Source: Halomonas daqiaonensis (GTDB lineage: Bacteria > Pseudomonadota > Gammaproteobacteria > Pseudomonadales > Halomonadaceae). Taken from it: a stretch of DNA of 64,000 bases. The notes beneath the pieces are model-generated. The model saw nothing but the letters and a program-made list of their open reading frames with translations, made no database searches and was not told the origin of the DNA. Where the stretch lies: contig NZ_FOBC01000005.1 in the NCBI RefSeq assembly GCF_900109725.1, forward strand, positions 1 through 64,000, read 5' to 3'. Positions 46,914 to 56,308 of this stretch are shown piece by piece (position 1 is the first letter of the stretch; every line of letters starts with the position of its first letter). A program made the translations under genes and the position numbers.

Positions 46914-48218
46914 TCACCCAATCTTTGCGGGAAGCGGGTCGATGTCGAACGGCAGCATCTGGCGACACGCCTCGATCCGCTCGTCCAATTCCTCGTGACT
47001 CTCCGCCCCGATGAACAGGACACCGAGCTCACTGGAGAAAGAGTCCTGATGCTGCAGCTCCGAGAGCTGCATTCCCTCGTGTACATTAAGCTCCACCAGA
47101 GTGCCCGGAAAGGACTCCTCGACCCGCCGAATTTCCTCAGGCGTTGGCACCCGGCGGACCAGACCGTCCTCCTCGAAGACCCGCAGCATCTGCTTGGCCG
47201 CAACGGCATAGCGACCTTCACGGTGCGGCATCCGCGGCTCAATGCCCAGTGCCACGTCCACCATGACCTGGTAGTGCGGGGCCCCGTCGACCAGTTGGAA
47301 GATCGCCGCATGGGATCGGGACACTCTGGCGTTGATCTCGAGCAGCCAGATCCGGTCGGTTTGCTCGTCATGGTAGTACTCGATATTGAACGGTGCATTG
47401 TCGTAGCCGAGCCCGATCATCACACGCCGGCTGGCGTCCAGCAGCCGCTGCTGGAGCTCCTCGGGCAGTGTGGATGGATAGGTGTAACGCAGCAGGACGG
47501 AGCGATGCGTGGTATCCCGCTGGCTGTCGATGATTCCCACCAGATGTACCTCGCCCGCCTGGACATACCCCTCCACGGTGCACTGGCGACCGGCCGAGAT
47601 GATCGCCTCGGCCACGCAGTAGTGGCCGGTGATGCCCGCCAACTCGTCGGGCGGATCAACATGGGCCATGACTTCATCCATAGGCTCGCCGAAACGGCCG
47701 ATACCCTGGCGGATGATCGGCAGCACTTCCTCGAGTTGCTCCGGACGCTCGATGAGGAACCCTAGTTGGGAGGAGTGTGCCTTCACCGGCTTGATCCAGA
47801 ACGGATAGTCGATCTCGATCCGATCGATGACCTGATTGTCGAAGGGGTTAACGGCCTGGAAGGCAGGCACGCACTCCGGCACCCAGCGTGACTGTTCCAG
47901 CCGACTCCAGTACTTGTGCTCGCACTTGAGCACGGCCTCCAGGGTCGGGCCTGGCAACCCCCGTACCTGACGCACGACCGGCAGCAGTCCCGATGTGGGG
48001 AAGTCCCAGTAGCCGACGATTGCGTCCACCCTACCCGGAAACTGCTCCAGTTCCGCCAAGGCATCCGCCGCCAACTGGTCGAAGGGATACTTGGCAGCAT
48101 TCACCACCGTCTCGAGCGACAACAGCTCATGGATGGCGTAATCCTCGACATGGCTAAGAAGTGGCCACATCCGCTCGCTGAACTCATCCTGACCGATAAC
48201 GAACACGTTCCAGCTCAT
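46914..48218 (-). CDS. ATP-grasp family ligase, unknown substrate
   Basis: A 434-aa protein (MSWNVFVIGQDEFSERMWPL). The order suits ATP-grasp carboxylate-amine ligases: an N-terminal pre-ATP-grasp part, a central ATP-binding part (PFWIKPVKAHSSQLGFLI, then CTVEGYVQAGEV), and the Mg-binding end (NIEYYHDEQT, WLLEINARVSRSHAAIFQLV) with E and N ligands. The C-terminal piece (RVFEEDGLVRRVP) resembles carbamoyl-phosphate/biotin-carboxylase tails. The pair with the downstream hydrolase suggests a made-and-broken amide or ester. I do not recognise the subfamily. Confidence 0.8.
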   Translation of the reverse strand: MSWNVFVIGQDEFSERMWPLLSHVEDYAIHELLSLETVVNAAKYPFDQLAADALAELEQFPGRVDAIVGYWDFPTSGLLPVVRQVRGLPGPTLEAVLKCEHKYWSRLEQSRWVPECVPAFQAVNPFDNQVIDRIEIDYPFWIKPVKAHSSQLGFLIERPEQLEEVLPIIRQGIGRFGEPMDEVMAHVDPPDELAGITGHYCVAEAIISAGRQCTVEGYVQAGEVHLVGIIDSQRDTTHRSVLLRYTYPSTLPEELQQRLLDASRRVMIGLGYDNAPFNIEYYHDEQTDRIWLLEINARVSRSHAAIFQLVDGAPHYQVMVDVALGIEPRMPHREGRYAVAAKQMLRVFEEDGLVRRVPTPEEIRRVEESFPGTLVELNVHEGMQLSELQHQDSFSSELGVLFIGAESHEELDERIEACRQMLPFDIDPLPAKIG

Positions 48219-48436
48219 ATACTACCCTCCAGCCTCTGTTACCCGGCCGCAGACGGCGGAATGCCGGGTCGTTGCAGGTTTCCATCTCCTTCCAGCATGG
48301 CTGTTATCGGCCAACCCTGCCCTGACCGTTATCAATATGATTGGTGGATACACCAGTAGGCGAATGGCATGACAGGCATGGTGACAACGCAGGTGAAGCC
48401 GGTAGACTTCCCCGAAACAGGGCGAGGGAAACAGAT

Positions 48437-49432
48437 ATGATGGGATTGCGCACACTGGTGGCCATATCGCTGGTCACCCTCGGCTTCACCGCCCATGCTG
48501 ACACTCCGCATATCGAGGACGACAGCGACCTGCCGGAATGGACCGGGCAGCGAATTGGACCCTTCCATGCCGGCCTCTCGCGTTGGGTGGAGAGTACCTC
48601 CCGCCGCATCGACGGTTTCTTCGGTACCACCGATGCGCTGACCGTGGACACCGACTCCTACCTGCGCATCAGTCAGGAATTCGACTGGAGGGAGGCCGAG
48701 GACTTCGATCAGGACCTGAGCGTCCGCTTCCGTCTCGACCTGCCCACTACCGAGGAGCGCCTGCGACTGATCATCGAGGGCGAGCCGGACGAGACTCGCG
48801 GCACCCTCGGCGAGCAGGAGTCGTCGCTCACCGACAACCGCGTCAACAACATAGAGGACGTGCTGGTGGGATTACGCCGCCTGGGCGAGGGCGACAGGAC
48901 CAAGGAGTGGGACACCGAGTTGGGGGCGGGGGTAAAGGTACGCCTGCCGCTCGATCCTTACGCCCGCATCACCACTCAGCGTCTCTGGTCGCTGAACGAC
49001 AGCCCCTGGCTGTTGCACAGCGACAACCGTTTTTCCTGGTTCAACGAGGACGGCTACTCGGCACGCACTCGCTGGGACCTGGGTCGCGCCGTGGACAAGA
49101 AACGTCACCTGCGCTTTCTCACCAACGCCCAGTGGCGCGAGACGGAAGATACCCTGGAGTTCAGCCAGGCCGCCGAACTCAACCAGCGCATCAACAACCG
49201 CAGTGTGTTGCGCTACTCCGCCGTGGTGCTCGGTGAAAGCCTCTCCCATACCACCATCGAAGACAGCTACCTGCAGCTGCGTTTCCGCCGCGATATCCAC
49301 AAGGGGTTCACCTTCCTGGACGTCGCGCCGGCCTTGCACTTCCCCCGCGAGGCTGACCGCGACCCGCGCTGGGCGCTCACCCTGCGCCTGGAGATGTATT
49401 TCCGCCGCCATATCGACCGCGTCAGCCTGTAG
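48437..49432 (+). CDS. Exported beta-rich protein, possibly outer membrane
   Basis: I chose the ATG at 48437 (MMGLRTLVAISLVTLGFTAH), giving a signal peptide cut at AHA-D. The 331-aa product is dominated by alternating strands with many Arg, Asp and Glu (DSYLRISQEFDW, VRFRLDLPTTEERLRLIIEG, SYLQLRFRRDIHKGFTFLDV) and ends near a charged residue-aromatic pattern (LEMYFRRHIDRVSL). This suggests a beta-barrel or beta-sandwich. It is divergent from the ATP-grasp gene. The function is unknown. Confidence 0.75.
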   Translation: MMGLRTLVAISLVTLGFTAHADTPHIEDDSDLPEWTGQRIGPFHAGLSRWVESTSRRIDGFFGTTDALTVDTDSYLRISQEFDWREAEDFDQDLSVRFRLDLPTTEERLRLIIEGEPDETRGTLGEQESSLTDNRVNNIEDVLVGLRRLGEGDRTKEWDTELGAGVKVRLPLDPYARITTQRLWSLNDSPWLLHSDNRFSWFNEDGYSARTRWDLGRAVDKKRHLRFLTNAQWRETEDTLEFSQAAELNQRINNRSVLRYSAVVLGESLSHTTIEDSYLQLRFRRDIHKGFTFLDVAPALHFPREADRDPRWALTLRLEMYFRRHIDRVSL

Positions 49433-49448
49433 CGCGTGGGAGCCTGGC

Positions 49449-49754
49449 ATGACCCTGAGCAAGACTCGAACCAGCTTCTACCGCCGCCTCTATGTGGCCC
49501 ACCTGGTGGCCACCGGCACCGCCAGCGTGCCGGCCATCACCGCGGCCACCGATATGCCCCGGCGAACCGCCCAGGACACGCTGGGGGCGCTGGGCGAGCT
49601 GGACATCCTCTGCGAGTTCAAGCACACGACAGGCGAGCGCCATAACATCGGCACCTATGTGATCCGGGACTGGGGCCCGATCGACCCGAGCTGGGTGGCG
49701 GCGCACGCCGAGCGACTGCGTGCCACCCTGGGCTATCCGCCCCGATCGAGATGA
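49449..49754 (+). CDS. Winged-helix DNA-binding-like protein
   Basis: A 101-aa product from the ATG at 49449 (MTLSKTRTSFYRRLYVAHLV). A winged-helix pattern is seen in SVPAITAATDMPRRTAQDTL, GALGELDILCEFKHTTGERH and a short wing. It overlaps the downstream lipoprotein hydrolase by 4 nt. Likely a small regulator or RNA-binding protein; the target is unknown. Confidence 0.65.
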   Translation: MTLSKTRTSFYRRLYVAHLVATGTASVPAITAATDMPRRTAQDTLGALGELDILCEFKHTTGERHNIGTYVIRDWGPIDPSWVAAHAERLRATLGYPPRSR

Positions 49755-50812
49755 GTGCATTGAGGACCTGGATCGGAGGGAAGGTAGCCATCACCTGGTG
49801 GCTTGCCATGGTGTTCGCGACGCTGGGCGTGCTGCTGCTGGCCGGCTGCGGCGAAAGGGCCATCCGCCAGTCGCCGGGGCCCGGCGCCGAAGAGGCCCGG
49901 CTGGCGGAGGGTCTGGTAATCGCCGAGGATGGCTACCGGCTGCCGCTTCACCACTGGCCGGCCGAGGGAGACCCACAGGCGATCGTGCTGGGAATCCACG
50001 GTTTCAACGAATACGGCGGCACCTTCCAGCTCCTGGCCGAGGCCCTGGCGCCCCACGGCATCACCCTCTATGCCCATGACCAGCGCGGCTTCGGCAGTAC
50101 CGCCCAGCGAGGCATCTGGCCCGGTCACGAGCGACTGGCCAACGACGTCTCGATGCTCGCCGAACTGCTGAGCGAGCGGCATCCCGAGACCCCGTTATAC
50201 CTGGCTGGCCACAGCATGGGCGGTGCCGTGGCGATCCTCGCCCTGAGCGGAGACAACCCGCCCCCGGTGGCCGGTAGCGTGCTGATCTCGCCTGCGGTGT
50301 GGGGCTTCGAGGCCATGCCCTGGTACCAGCGGCTGAGCCTGTGGCTCGGTGTGCGACTCTTCCCAGGGCTGAGCTTCTCCTCCCGCACAGTGCAGAACCT
50401 CGGCATCGAGCCTACCGATGACCCCGAGATCAAGCGCCGGCTGGCCGAGGACCCGCTGATTCTGCACCGTGCGCGAGTCGATACCCTGCACGGGGTGAGT
50501 CTTGCCATGGACGCCAGCCTGGAAGCCGCCCGCCGACTGCCCGCTCCCTCGCTGATCCTGTATGGCACCGAGGACCATATCATTCCACAGGAGGCCATCT
50601 GCGCCTTGCTCGATCGTCTACCCGAGGATGAAGCCATTCGTCTGGTGATCTACCCGCAGGGCTACCACATGCTTACCCGCTACACGCAGCGTGAACGTAC
50701 CGAGGCGGACATCGCTACCTGGCTGGCCGACCCCACCGCCCTCCTGCCCTCCGGCCACGAGCAGGATCGCAGGGAAGCACGCCGGGCCCTCTGTGACCAT
50801 TTCTCCGGATGA
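49751..50812 (+). CDS. Alpha/beta-hydrolase lipoprotein (lysophospholipase-like)
   Basis: A 353-aa protein with an N-terminal hydrophobic segment and lipobox (LLLAGC, Cys about 33). GIHGFNEYGGTFQLLAEALA, HDQRGFGST, the nucleophile motif LAGHSMGGAVA, an EDHIIP Asp region and YHMLTR His belong to the monoacylglycerol lipase/lysophospholipase group. It probably acts at the outer or inner membrane surface. The ATGA overlap with the upstream regulator supports the start. Confidence 0.88.
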   Translation: MSALRTWIGGKVAITWWLAMVFATLGVLLLAGCGERAIRQSPGPGAEEARLAEGLVIAEDGYRLPLHHWPAEGDPQAIVLGIHGFNEYGGTFQLLAEALAPHGITLYAHDQRGFGSTAQRGIWPGHERLANDVSMLAELLSERHPETPLYLAGHSMGGAVAILALSGDNPPPVAGSVLISPAVWGFEAMPWYQRLSLWLGVRLFPGLSFSSRTVQNLGIEPTDDPEIKRRLAEDPLILHRARVDTLHGVSLAMDASLEAARRLPAPSLILYGTEDHIIPQEAICALLDRLPEDEAIRLVIYPQGYHMLTRYTQRERTEADIATWLADPTALLPSGHEQDRREARRALCDHFSG

Positions 50813-51104
50813 TATTCAGGGCATGCGGTTCTCCATGGATCCGACTCCGCGCCGTATCCACACCAAGTATCAGGACGCCATGACCAGATCGGGGTAATGG
50901 TTGCTACCCACCCGGGCCAGCCGGCTATTGCCGACTTCCTGGTGGACGCAAGGCAAGCAAATTTTCCTTTTAGAAATCATGGCGTAACGAAATATAGCTG
51001 CCAGAATTCTCCGCTACAACATCTGCTGACGCGACAGAATATCCCGGCCGCGGCCTGTCCAAATGTGATTGACATGTCACGAGCTAGGACGGAGTGTAGT
51101 ATCA

Positions 51105-53096
51105 ATGAGCGCAAATATTGATGACTCCGCCTACCATGACGATGGCACTTCAGGCGAACTGGTGAATAAGCTCGATGCCGCTATCGAGCGACTGTCCGCC
51201 GCGAATGCCGTTGCCGAAGTCTCGCCCGTGTTCGAGGTCATCGATGCGGCGCGACCGCTGATGTTCGACGCCAAGGGCCTGGAAGCCCTCTACACGCGAG
51301 TACCAGCAATCGAGGCCGCGGGGTTCTTCGGGGGTAGCGACTGGAATTATCCCCAGACTCTAGTGCCTTCGCTCGCCGTTCGTACGGTGCGTCACGGCGA
51401 CCCGACCGCCACCCTGGTCGAAAGCCTGAGCCAGATTCGCCTGCTGGCTGTCGCCAAGGGCGATTATTCGCACCCTTCCGTCTCGGCCGAGCACGCCCAT
51501 CACTTCCTCGCTCAAGTGATGGCCATGAACCTCGATATCGTGGTCAGTAACGACCTGCAAGAAGGCGACCGGCTGCGCCCTGACCGGCTGGGTTACGCCG
51601 TCCAGAACCTGTATCACTACCTGCTCCAACATCTGGGATACCAGAATCTACTGGGCCATCTGGTGGCCGAAGTCTGGCGAATCCTGGAGCAACGCCCGGT
51701 CCAGGTCGATGGCGTCAAGCAGATGGTGACCCAGATCGCCACCTGCCTGCACAACCCGGATGCCGTGGCCGGCGAGGTCGGGGACGATGCCTTGCAGCTG
51801 ATCAAGGCCGTGTTCAGCCCCACCGAAGGCTGTCGCGAAGATCCCGGCTTTGACGTCTACGCCGAACGGCTGGTGAGCATGGACGAGGCAGCTTTGCTGC
51901 AGGAGGCCATTGCCTTCGCCCAGGCCATGCACAGCACCGGCCTGGTCTCGCCGTACATGCCGGGGTTCATACGGTATCTGCGCAACCGTTGGAACGAGCT
52001 GATCCCCACGGCACTCGGCCTGAGTTACACTGGGGCCGACGCCTTTCATTGTTATCCGGCGTTGATTCACAAGCTGATCGACGAAGCCCTGTTCGCTGAA
52101 ACCAGCCAGGCCGCGTATGGTCTTGCCATGATGCTCGAGAGAGGCATTCTCTACTCACCGCCGGTGGCCCCGTCGCTGTGGCGACAGCTGAGACTTTCGA
52201 TGTGCGATGCTGCGGCACAAAAGATCATTGCTGTCTTCGGGAATCGCCGCTCGCCGGAGTGCTTTCTCCTTGCCGACATTCTCAATGTGCTCGGCCGTCC
52301 ACTGGGCGTAGGTCAGGGTAACTACCCCACCTGCCAGTCGACACGCGCCTTGTCCATGTGGGCCTTCAATACGCCGGCCGATCTGCTGCGGATCGTTGCC
52401 TGGGCGGCGCGAGACGACGAGATCGTGATGCGCTTCGAGGGCAACAACATTTCCTCCCGCGAGCTTGGCGCTGGTCTAGCAGCCGAGCCCCCTGTGGATG
52501 TGGATGCCGTCTCCCTGCTCACCGTCCCTCACCTCGATCGAATCTACTTCGAGATGGGTCGCCGCAGTGTCGGACGCGGCGAGGATCCGCACAAGTGGGT
52601 CAACCCCGAGTTTCATGGCGACTATGTGAGCCACGGATTCCGCATTGCAGTCGATGTCTTTACCGGCAGCCTGAAGGATTTCGAGGGTTTTATCCGAGAC
52701 TTCTATGCGGCATATCACCCCTTCTACAACGGCAATATCCCGGTAATCAATCCGCAGCCAGCGGGCATTGCCGTGACCGATAGCGCCACGCGTTTTCTCG
52801 GCTGGCACGCCATCACGATCCAGCGCCTTGCGCTCGATCCGAGCAAAGTGATGCGTGTGTACTTCTTCAATCCCAACAACGACAGTGGGCAAGACTGGGG
52901 ACAGGGAATCGTCACCTCGACCCATGGTAATGGCGAACTCTACGGTGAGGCTTCACTACCGGTTGCCCAGTTCGCATCACGTCTCTACGTCTTTCATTAC
53001 GATCCGCTCGAAAAGGGCGAGCCGACCCTTGTTCCAACCGATGAGGTAGATCGGGCCATGCGTCTGGCCCAGGATAGCTGGGCATCGGGGCGATAG
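51105..53096 (+). CDS. Large protein of unknown family (663 aa)
   Basis: I chose the ATG at 51105 (MSANIDDSAYHDDGTSGELV). There is no signal peptide or membrane segment. The N-terminal third has helical stretches, e.g. LGYQNLLGHLVAEVWRILEQ. The middle has a striking GNYPTCQSTRALSMWAFNTP motif, which superficially recalls the Q-G-x2-C block of papain-like enzymes. The C-terminal third has YVSHGFRIAVDVFTGSLKDF and VYFFNPNNDSGQDWGQGIVT. I do not recognise the family. Its neighbour 87 nt on is an ATP-grasp ligase, so they may act together. Confidence 0.75.
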   Translation: MSANIDDSAYHDDGTSGELVNKLDAAIERLSAANAVAEVSPVFEVIDAARPLMFDAKGLEALYTRVPAIEAAGFFGGSDWNYPQTLVPSLAVRTVRHGDPTATLVESLSQIRLLAVAKGDYSHPSVSAEHAHHFLAQVMAMNLDIVVSNDLQEGDRLRPDRLGYAVQNLYHYLLQHLGYQNLLGHLVAEVWRILEQRPVQVDGVKQMVTQIATCLHNPDAVAGEVGDDALQLIKAVFSPTEGCREDPGFDVYAERLVSMDEAALLQEAIAFAQAMHSTGLVSPYMPGFIRYLRNRWNELIPTALGLSYTGADAFHCYPALIHKLIDEALFAETSQAAYGLAMMLERGILYSPPVAPSLWRQLRLSMCDAAAQKIIAVFGNRRSPECFLLADILNVLGRPLGVGQGNYPTCQSTRALSMWAFNTPADLLRIVAWAARDDEIVMRFEGNNISSRELGAGLAAEPPVDVDAVSLLTVPHLDRIYFEMGRRSVGRGEDPHKWVNPEFHGDYVSHGFRIAVDVFTGSLKDFEGFIRDFYAAYHPFYNGNIPVINPQPAGIAVTDSATRFLGWHAITIQRLALDPSKVMRVYFFNPNNDSGQDWGQGIVTSTHGNGELYGEASLPVAQFASRLYVFHYDPLEKGEPTLVPTDEVDRAMRLAQDSWASGR

Positions 53097-53183
53097 CCTC
53101 TGGATGCCCGGCATTATTAAGCTCGACAAGACCGCCAATAATCGAGCGTCAATTTCCTGCTAAGCGCAGAAGGAGTGCACTGT

Positions 53184-54491
53184 ATGTCATCAGTACCAGA
53201 AACCCCCATCCCCGAGCACGTTTCAAGCTGGACCGACCCAACCATGGATTCGGTACGCGGAACCGAAACACCCAAGGATCCCAACAAGGGCTACATTGCC
53301 CTGCTGGGCTGGAGCGTCAACGCCATCAAGGCCGCTCAGAAATTCGACCGCCGCTACGTGGTGGTGGCGCCCGACTGGGCCGCCGACTTCTGCGAAGCCA
53401 ACAAGATTCCGTTCATTCCCTGGGATTTCATTCGCCTGAATGATCGCTCCCTGGAAATTGCGCAGCGGCTCAAGGAAGAAGGGGTCGATGTCGCCATCCC
53501 GCTGTTCGAGGAAACCGTCGAATGGTCAGGCGCGATCAACTCCGTGCTCATGGACAACCCGCGCATGTATGGACAATCCATCCTGTTCCGCGACAAGGCA
53601 CTGATGAAGCGCCGCGCTCAGCTTGGCGGTATTCGGGTGGGCATCTTCGAGGAGGCCCACGAGAAGGAAGACGTCGTTCGCTTCATGAAGCGCGTCAACC
53701 AGACGCTGCTCAAGCTTGACGGCGACCCCGATGATCCGATTCACGTCAAGGCCTTCGACAAGGCCGGGTGTCTCGGCCATCGCATGATCCGCACGATGGA
53801 AGAAATCGATCACATCCCGGATGAAGAGTATCCGCTGCTGATGGAAAGTCACCTGGACGGCTGGGAATTTGCCGTCGAGGCATGGATCCATGACGGCAAG
53901 ATCAAGTTCCTCAACATCTCGGAGTACGTGACCCTAGGCTACTCGGTATTCGTTCCTGCCACTCGGGAGCTGGAGAGCTGGCGCAACGCGATCACCAAGC
54001 AGATCGAATTGCTGATCAAGACCTTCGACATCAAGTTCGGCTTGATCCATCCCGAGTACTTCGTGACGGCAGACGGCGAGATGTACTTCGGTGAGGTCGC
54101 CTATCGCCCGCCCGGTTTCAAGGCCTTCGAGCTCATCGAGATGGCCTATGGCTTCAACGCCTACCAGGCTTCCATGCTGGTCTTCGATCCCAAGAGCACC
54201 AAGGAGGAAGTCGCCAACTTCTTCCCCCGCGAGGTGGTCGATGCGAAGGGCTATGCGGGCTGCTTCGGCGTCTACCCGCGCCGTCGTGTGGTCAGCAAGC
54301 TGGAGATGCCCAAGGAAACCATCGAGCATCCCTATTTCGTGTCACACGAGTTGCACGAGCCGACGGAAGAGACCGTGCCCGACCGGTCGGCCTTCGGTAC
54401 TCACTGGGGGCTGGTGTTCTTCTTCGGGGACGACCCGATCACCATGCGGGACCTGCTCAAGGCGCAAGAGGACCTGGACTTCTACGTCTAG
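53184..54491 (+). CDS. ATP-grasp family ligase, unknown substrate
   Basis: I chose the ATG at 53184 (MSSVPETPIPEHVSSWTDPT), 8 nt after AGGAG. The 435-aa product has a Rossmann-like start (YIALLGWSVNAIKAAQKFDR) and ATP-grasp-type segments: LLMESHLDGWEFAVEAWIHD and FGLIHPEYFVTADGEMYFGE, then VAYRPPGFKAFELIEMAYGF. The layout follows PurK/biotin-carboxylase-like carboxylate ligases. It differs from the ATP-grasp gene at 46914. Neighbour context (unknown 663-aa protein) suggests a dedicated two-gene pathway. It ends at a strong terminator. Confidence 0.8.
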   Translation: MSSVPETPIPEHVSSWTDPTMDSVRGTETPKDPNKGYIALLGWSVNAIKAAQKFDRRYVVVAPDWAADFCEANKIPFIPWDFIRLNDRSLEIAQRLKEEGVDVAIPLFEETVEWSGAINSVLMDNPRMYGQSILFRDKALMKRRAQLGGIRVGIFEEAHEKEDVVRFMKRVNQTLLKLDGDPDDPIHVKAFDKAGCLGHRMIRTMEEIDHIPDEEYPLLMESHLDGWEFAVEAWIHDGKIKFLNISEYVTLGYSVFVPATRELESWRNAITKQIELLIKTFDIKFGLIHPEYFVTADGEMYFGEVAYRPPGFKAFELIEMAYGFNAYQASMLVFDPKSTKEEVANFFPREVVDAKGYAGCFGVYPRRRVVSKLEMPKETIEHPYFVSHELHEPTEETVPDRSAFGTHWGLVFFFGDDPITMRDLLKAQEDLDFYV

Positions 54492-54539
54492 TGACGCCTT
54501 GACGGCCGTCTCGAATGAAGACGGCATCTCACATGATCG

Positions 54540-54566
54540 GGGCAGGGCTCAGGCCCTGCCCTTTTT
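54540..54566 (+). terminator. Rho-independent terminator after the ATP-grasp gene
   Basis: GGGCAGGGC-TCAG-GCCCTGCCC followed by TTTTT, 49 nt after the stop. A classic strong terminator. Confidence 0.93.
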
Positions 54567-54631
54567 CCTGCAAGCCGATTCATCCGTTCTTGAACATCCT
54601 GAATTCAAGCAATAAACGGCGCTGATCAACG

Positions 54632-55615
54632 CTAGCCTGCCATGTCGACCACGACGCGCCCACGAACCCGGCCCGCCAGCAGCTCTCCGGCCTTGTCGAT
54701 GGCCTCGTCCAGGCCAATCGTATCCATGATGGCCTCCAATTGCTCGGAAGCCAGCAACTCACCAAGCCGCTGCCAGGCCTCGACGCGATCCGCATAAGAC
54801 CGCATCACGCTATCGATTCCCGACAGGGTCACGCCTCTCAGGATGAAGGGCGCGACGCTGCCCGGCAGGTCCATGCCCTGTGCCAGCCCACAGGCCACGA
54901 CGGTACCGTCGTAGCGGGTCCCAGCCAGGACATTGGCCAGGGTATGGCTGCCCACCGAATCGATGGCCGCTGCCCAGCGCTCCTTGGCCAGAGGTCGGCC
55001 AGGCTCGGAGAGCGTCTGGCGGTCGATTACCTCCTGGGCTCCCAAGCTTTCGAGATATGCCGTCTCCTCCAGGCGTCCGGTGGAGGCCACGACCCAATAG
55101 CCCAGGCGCGATAGAAGCGCGATGGCGTAGCTACCGACCCCGCCGTTGGCGCCGGTTACCAGTACCTCGCCCCGGTCAGGCGTTATGCCCTGGCGCTCCA
55201 GTGCTATTACCGCGAGCATGGCGGTGTAACCGGCCGTGCCGATGGCCATGGATTGCCGAGCACTGAAGGCGGTGGGATGAGGAATCAGCCAGCGACTGTC
55301 CAGACGCGCCTTCTCGGCCAGCCCGCCCCAGTGCGTCTCCCCGACGCCCCAGCCGTTGAGCAGCACGCTGTCACCGGGCTGGTAGGCCTCCGCCGTTGAG
55401 CTCTCGACGGTACCCGCCAGGTCGATCCCCGGCACCATGGGAAACGAACGCACCACCGGCCCCTTGCCGGTGATGGCCAGGGCATCCTTGTAGTTCAGCG
55501 TGCTGCATTCGACCCGCACCGTGACGTCGCCCTCGGGGAGTCGCGATTCGTCGAGCGTCTCGAGCGCCACACGCTGGCCTTCGTCTTGCTTATCGATCAG
55601 GATTGCCTTAAACAT
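54632..55615 (-). CDS. acuI: Acrylyl-CoA reductase AcuI / YhdH-type oxidoreductase
   Basis: NADPH-dependent MDR-family reductase that detoxifies acrylyl-CoA to propionyl-CoA, often in DMSP-using marine bacteria. The 327-aa product starts MFKAILIDKQDEGQRVALET and has STLNYKDALAITGKGPVVRS, PGIDLAGTV, NGWGVGETHWGGLAEKAR and VTGANGGVGSYAIALLSRLG. No dmd or ddd genes are adjacent. Distinguishing AcuI from generic YhdH needs comparison. Confidence 0.85.
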   Translation of the reverse strand: MFKAILIDKQDEGQRVALETLDESRLPEGDVTVRVECSTLNYKDALAITGKGPVVRSFPMVPGIDLAGTVESSTAEAYQPGDSVLLNGWGVGETHWGGLAEKARLDSRWLIPHPTAFSARQSMAIGTAGYTAMLAVIALERQGITPDRGEVLVTGANGGVGSYAIALLSRLGYWVVASTGRLEETAYLESLGAQEVIDRQTLSEPGRPLAKERWAAAIDSVGSHTLANVLAGTRYDGTVVACGLAQGMDLPGSVAPFILRGVTLSGIDSVMRSYADRVEAWQRLGELLASEQLEAIMDTIGLDEAIDKAGELLAGRVRGRVVVDMAG

Positions 55616-55815
55616 TTGTGAACCTCTTCGATGTGCCGATTGCTAGACTGATCCACCCCGCCGGCGAGTTTACCTTCCTCCCGAGCCTCTCGCAGACCTT
55701 CAGATGCCGATCCCACACATGGCGCAAGCCTGGACGGAAACGACCAACCCCGCCACTTTCACATGCCTGTCCCGTTGCCCCACATTGACAGCCATGGTCA
55801 GCCACGCCTATTATC

Positions 55816-55834
55816 GATAATGATTCTCATCAAC
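55816..55834. promoter_or_regulatory. Strong Fur-box match
   Basis: GATAATGATTCTCATCAAC agrees with the 19-bp Fur consensus (GATAATGATAATCATTATC) at 15 of 19 positions, by manual count. It lies 23 nt before the small gene at 55858, placing that gene under likely iron control. Confidence 0.65.
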
Positions 55835-55857
55835 TGCTTGTTGCCGGGTCGGCCAAC

Positions 55858-56265
55858 ATGAACCCTGAACGCCCCAGGATGTACTACAACGTCATCTTCT
55901 TGCAGGTCTCCTTCCAGGCCATCAAGCACTCCATGGCCGGAAAGGCGAGTGATGGCCTGCCCTGCTGGCTCGACGGCAAGATGTTGAAGATGCTGTGTCG
56001 CGACCTCACGGCCTGTCGCGACCAGGCCGTCGCCCATGACGAGGCCCATCAAGGCCTGGAAGCCGCCTGCACCCAGTGCGAAGAGCTGCTCGCCCACTGC
56101 CCTGGCGGGCTTAACAGCACCGTCTGCCATCGTTACCTGGATGCCATCCTCGTCGGCCTGCAACACACCCTCGTCTCGCTGGACGCCCCGCCGACTGCCA
56201 AACCCACCAGCCTCTGGCATAACGCCGCCCGTCACCTCCGCGAGGGCTGGCGTCGCCTTTCCTGA
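55858..56265 (+). CDS. Small Cys-containing protein, probably Fur-regulated
   Basis: A 135-aa product (MNPERPRMYYNVIFLQVSFQ) with several Cys: PCWLDG, MLCRD, TACRDQ, ACTQCEELLAHCPGG and VCHRYLD. The Cys are spread through a helix-rich body, suggesting metal or redox binding. No signal peptide. A Fur-box match lies just upstream. A second start (MYYNVIF) is possible. I recognise no family. The Fur box and Cys content suggest an iron-stress role, an inference. Confidence 0.65.
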   Translation: MNPERPRMYYNVIFLQVSFQAIKHSMAGKASDGLPCWLDGKMLKMLCRDLTACRDQAVAHDEAHQGLEAACTQCEELLAHCPGGLNSTVCHRYLDAILVGLQHTLVSLDAPPTAKPTSLWHNAARHLREGWRRLS

Positions 56266-56308
56266 GGCAAGTGGCTTCTTGTAATCGTATGCTGTTAAGG
56301 AATCCAAC

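Noticed and set aside
50813..51104. Extra gene in the gap before the 663-aa protein
   Set aside because: Only short frames without ribosome sites or motifs are present. I see nothing else in this stretch.
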